Source: Agrocybe praecox
Taxonomy: Eukaryota; Basidiomycota; Agaricomycetes; Agaricales; Agrocybaceae
Length of the DNA stretch: 32,902 nucleotides
Direction of reading: 5' to 3'
NCBI GenBank assembly: GCA_964017145.1
Contig: CAXHKQ010000147.1
Location: 1-32,902 of the forward strand
Shown here: piece after piece, positions 30,301 through 32,902 of the stretch
Layout of the letters: each line of letters starts with the position of its first letter
Position numbering within the stretch: position 1 is the first letter of the stretch
Made by a program: the position numbers and the translations under genes
Notes under the pieces: model-generated
The model's input: the letters and a program-made list of their open reading frames with translations, nothing else
What the model was told of the DNA's origin: nothing
Databases searched by the model: none

Positions 30301-30368
30301 CTTGGATTCAGTCCATATTCGATCTAGGTCCTCATACTGTGACCTTGCTTTCTCTGCATACACCATCT

Positions 30369-30579
30369 ATTGCCTACACCAATATTATTTCAAATGACAT
30401 CCACAGTCGGTAAGTAATCACTTTTTCTATCAATTTGTTTTCTACTTATACCGGTACTACCTTTTTAAAGATTTGCGAGACTGTGTCGGTATGTGATCTC
30501 ATTCTCCATTAGCCAACTTGATCCTGATCTAAAGAATTTGACCCTGACAGCTATTGACCTGGATTTCGCGCTCTTTCGC
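30369..30579. other. Spacer with possible short exons
   Basis: ATG 30394 followed by GTAAGT at 30411, and a second GTATGT near 30488, could be 5' exons of the gene model at 30725, but nothing confirms it. Confidence 0.3.
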
Positions 30580-30582
30580 TTA

Positions 30583-30722
30583 ACACCATCTCTTTCTCTT
30601 TCTCCATCTCTCTCTCTCTCTCTCTTTCCCTTTCTTTCCCTTTCTTTCGCTCCTTATTGCTCCTGTCTCTTCTCTATCTTCTCCCTTTTCTCTTCCTTTT
30701 CGACGTCTCCCTCTCTCCTTGA
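30583..30722 (+). promoter_or_regulatory. Pyrimidine-rich tract upstream of a putative start codon
   Basis: About 140 bases are almost purely C and T (TCTCTTTCTC and CTCTCTCTC runs) and end just before ATG 30725. Such CT tracts are common in fungal core promoters around transcription starts. It may also be only simple sequence. Confidence 0.5.
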
Positions 30723-30724
30723 CC

Positions 30725-31003
30725 ATGACCAAGAGAAAGCACGAGGCCAGTGACAAGGACCCTCCAGCAGAGACCAACAAGCGGACGAGAGCAAGTCGTA
30801 GTGACGCAGTATCTGGGTCGACGATGGTAAGCTACCTCCCTTTCATTCGTATTTGTGCAACTAATATACATATTTCTTTACTGTAGGCACCCTCAGCAAG
30901 ACCTCCCACGTCTCATCGGGCGACGGCCACAAAGGACGCAAAGTACGAGCACCCACAACCCCCTTCCCACATAGCTGCAAGAATGAGAAAAAAACCAGGC
31001 TGA
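30725..31003 (+). CDS. Putative small basic nuclear protein, ended by a hairpin repeat
   Basis: Model of two exons: 30725-30826 (MTKRKHEASDKDPPAETNKR...), intron 30827-30886 (GTAAGC...CTGTAG), exon 30887-31003. The product has 72 residues, highly charged, with a bipartite basic signal (KRKH...NKRTRA) suggesting nuclear import. No domain was recognised. The stop TGA (31001-31003) is the first three bases of the core of the hairpin at 30995-31016, so the repeat may have cut a longer gene. Later open stretch 31145-31301 with a TTTCGTAG acceptor (to 31144) and a GTAAGT donor (31302) could be a further exon of that gene. Conceivably not a gene at all. Confidence 0.4.
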
Positions 31004-31077
31004 CATCGTCGCCTGGGTTGGGGCTTGTTGACATCGTCACAAACCCCTTTGACACAGATGCTGACATAGCCGCATCT
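30995..31077 (+). repeat. Hairpins 13-15 of the TGACATNGTC family
   Basis: 30995-31016: CCAGGC / GCCTGG perfect around TGACATCGTC. 31020-31047: GGGGCTTGT / ACAAACCCC, 8 of 9 pairs, around TGACATCGTC. 31056-31077: AGATGC / GCATCT perfect around TGACATAGCC. They are spaced by 3 and 8 bases. Confidence 0.92.
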
Positions 31078-31399
31078 TTGCATTTCTTGCACCACTGTAT
31101 GTTACGTGGGTAATGATGCCATTTCTCTTATTTTATTTCGTAGGGAATGCCGTGCTGTTCCAGATAGCAGCGCCCTCCTGCCACCTCCATATGTTATCAT
31201 CCGTTCCTTCAATGCATACACATATATATGTCTTTCTTCAGAAACCGTTATTCAAGAGGAACTCTGGACTTGTGCCTTCCTGGTTTCGTCCCTGCATCTC
31301 AGTAAGTAGTTTACTTTTCTTTGTATTGGCACTTCAGTGAACCAGTAATCTAGTCTCTTAGGTTAATTAATCTCTGTTGCATAATAGACCCAAGAGGTC

Positions 31400-31556
31400 C
31401 TACAAGAATGTTTTGTAGAAACATTCTTATCAAAACATTTCTTTCAAAACATTTTCACATCTTTTAAAACATTTTCGCATATTTCAAAACATTTTACTAT
31501 TTAAAATAAAACATTTTTGTACTTCTAAATATAAATCCCAAAAACATTTTTAGAAA
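31400..31556. repeat. AAAACATTTT repeat cluster
   Basis: About seven copies of CAAAACATTTTC or close variants spaced irregularly by about 15-25 bases, followed by AT-rich DNA. AAACATTTT is almost palindromic. No coding potential. Confidence 0.75.
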
Positions 31557-31579
31557 AAGTGTGACAATGTAACCATATC

Positions 31580-31760
31580 TAATCTGATGTGTGGCTATGC
31601 TATGTTTTTAATATCTTATCTAACTTGTGGCTATATTATTAAATATCTTATCTTGATTGTGGCTATGCTTTTATATCTAATCTAGTTGTGGCTATGCTAA
31701 TGAATCTTATCTAGATAATAATTATCTTATCATATCTTATCAAATGTGTGGCTGTGGAAT
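31580..31760. repeat. Degenerate tandem repeat with TTGTGGCTATGCT and ATCTTATCT
   Basis: About five units of roughly 35-50 bases, each with TGTGGCTATG-like and ATCTTATCT-like parts. The array is bracketed by GACAATGTAACC (31563-31574) and its inverse GGTTACATTGTC (31787-31798). Confidence 0.75.
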
Positions 31761-31813
31761 ATGTCACATGATTAATTTCCTAAAAGGTTACATTGTCTGA
31801 TTTCTTGTGTTGT

Positions 31814-31986
31814 GGGCGCTTTTTTGCCAAGAAAAAAGGTAGATATAGGTCCTAGTGATTTATAATGAATTATAAGACCTTTAAAAGTGCATAAATACAA
31901 AGGAAAAGGGTGGATGCACAAAAGTGCATCTGGATAATGTTCAAAAATAATATGACCTATTTATAAATGAGTCCAAAAAGCGAACC
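31814..31986. repeat. MITE-like 173-bp unit, copy 1
   Basis: It starts GGGCGCTTTTTTG and ends AAAAAGCGAACC, which are near inverse copies of each other. An inner hairpin GATGCAC-AAAA-GTGCATC lies near 31912-31930. The second copy is at 32010-32182. No ORF. Confidence 0.75.
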
Positions 31987-32009
31987 AAGTCTGTGATTTA
32001 CTACATTCT

Positions 32010-32182
32010 GGGCGCTTTTTTACCAAATAAACAGCTGATATAAATTCTAATAGATTTATCATAATTTATAAAACACAAAAAAGGCCCAAAAGTATCAGTT
32101 ATGAGATGGATGCAAGAATCTGTACTTGGATAATGTTCAAAATAATCTGACCTATTTATAAACTCATCAAAAAAGCGAACCT
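32010..32182. repeat. MITE-like 173-bp unit, copy 2
   Basis: Same inverted ends (GGGCGCTTTTTTA ... AAAAAAGCGAACC) and the same length as the unit at 31814-31986. The shared internal block includes TGGATAATGTTCAAAA and TGACCTATTTATAAA. The two copies lie head to tail, 23 bases apart. The AAAAAAGCGAAAAC at 32292-32305 may be a remnant of a third. Confidence 0.75.
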
Positions 32183-32902
32183 TTTCTCTACTTTTATGCC
32201 TTAAAACTTCCTTATAAGGCTCTTATACCATCTGAAGAGTCTATAAGTACCTGATATAGAAAGAATAATGGATTCAATCTCTTTAAAACATAGTAAAAAA
32301 GCGAAAACATCCCAATTGGGAAATAACTTCCATATTTGGACATCAGCCAGAAATGATAGCTTTTAAGGCATAATTCACAGTATTTCAAGGTGTTTAAGCA
32401 GATTCCTATACTGTTTCCCACTATATATACCATCACAGCTGAGTTTAATAGCAGATAAAAATGTATATTCTCAGTATTCATTCATTATAGACGTTTATAA
32501 CATATTGTGTTGTACACTAATCTGACTTAGCAGTGTTTCTAATGAAAGGAAAGTTTAAGACCTTATTAAAGCAGGAAATCTTAGAGGTATAATAGTGATG
32601 ACAGCTTGTGTGCTTATAGCTATTTGAATTATGTGATTGCTGATGACAGTGTTTGATGAAACTTATCTATGTTCCTAATTATCCCTAGTTGTTAAACCTG
32701 AACTGTGTTGGTTAAAGGAAGTGGTTAGGTTAGAATAGTATAAATACATAACAAAATGGGTATTGCTAAACTAACTAGCTCTATATACTGGTCTGCAGAG
32801 AACACTGAGTCCCATGACTTTAGTTGTTGAGAAAAAGTTATCATGTATCTAGCATGTTGAGTTCCAAGTAAACTGACAAAATCACTTAACAGATGTGTCT
32901 TT
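32183..32902. other. AT-rich DNA without recognised features
   Basis: Only short frames full of stops are present on both strands. No repeat array or RNA gene was recognised. Confidence 0.5.

Larger units (their letters stand above)
30031..30368. repeat. 169-bp tandem duplication carrying six hairpins
   Basis: Two copies start at CTTCCACATCG (30031 and 30200), a period of 169 bp, with clear but imperfect similarity through GGCTTGGATTCA and CTGTGACCTTGCTTTC. Each copy carries three hairpins of the TGACATNGTC family in the same order. No open frame is conserved between the copies, so selection on protein is unlikely. Confidence 0.9.

Noticed and set aside
31560..31800. GACAATGTAACC and its inverse as extra hairpin-family members
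   Set aside because: Neither copy has complementary flanks of its own; they only form a distant inverted pair around a tandem repeat.

Overview
The window looks like transposon-rich nuclear DNA from a filamentous basidiomycete, most likely an Agaricomycete. The reasons are: introns of about 50-60 bases with GTAAGT-like donors and YAG acceptors, KDZ transposases with CxC-type cysteine clusters, Tad/L1-like LINEs, Ty3/gypsy and Ty1/copia elements, and a protein family I associate only with Agaricomycetes. No rRNA, tRNA, CRISPR or bacterial feature is visible. I see no clearly intact cellular gene. Almost everything recognisable is a mobile element or a broken gene.

Layout. 1-410: 3' end of a + strand LINE with a poly-A tail. 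411-2405: first part of a - strand LINE copy (ORF1), split by a copia-type solo LTR (1040-1592) that itself carries a tiny LINE-tail insertion. 2435-7785: - strand Ty3/gypsy element (LTR, gag, protease, RT, RNase H, integrase, chromodomain) with two in-frame stops and no left LTR. 7786-8617: GA-rich DNA, a 72-bp inverted repeat and short tandem repeats. 8620-12253: second - strand LINE copy with decayed ORF2 and longer ORF1. 12385-14613: + strand copia element truncated inside its integrase. 14614-16446: no gene I can recognise. 16447-19752: - strand KDZ transposase gene with seven exons and one nonsense codon. 20053-25679: a DNA transposon with 52-bp terminal inverted repeats, a probable 9-bp target duplication and two + strand genes (an unknown basic/Asn-rich protein and a CxC5/CxC6-type transposase). 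25846-28200: - strand four-exon pseudogene of an uncharacterised multicopy Agaricomycete family. 28200-32902: gene-poor DNA dominated by small structured repeats.

The most unusual content is in 28.2-31.1 kb. At least fourteen, probably fifteen, small hairpins share a loop-proximal core (TGACATNGTC or its reverse complement), while their stems differ in sequence and yet remain self-complementary. They occur in clusters of two to four. Two copies inside a 169-bp tandem duplication show a compensatory base-pair change. One hairpin supplies the stop codon of a small putative gene. I do not recognise this family.

A second window-wide pattern concerns decay. Ten in-frame stops interrupting otherwise recognisable coding sequence are all TGA or TAG, mostly where tryptophan (TGG) or arginine (CGA) is expected. 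This fits C-to-T/G-to-A mutation of repeats, RIP-like or deamination-driven.
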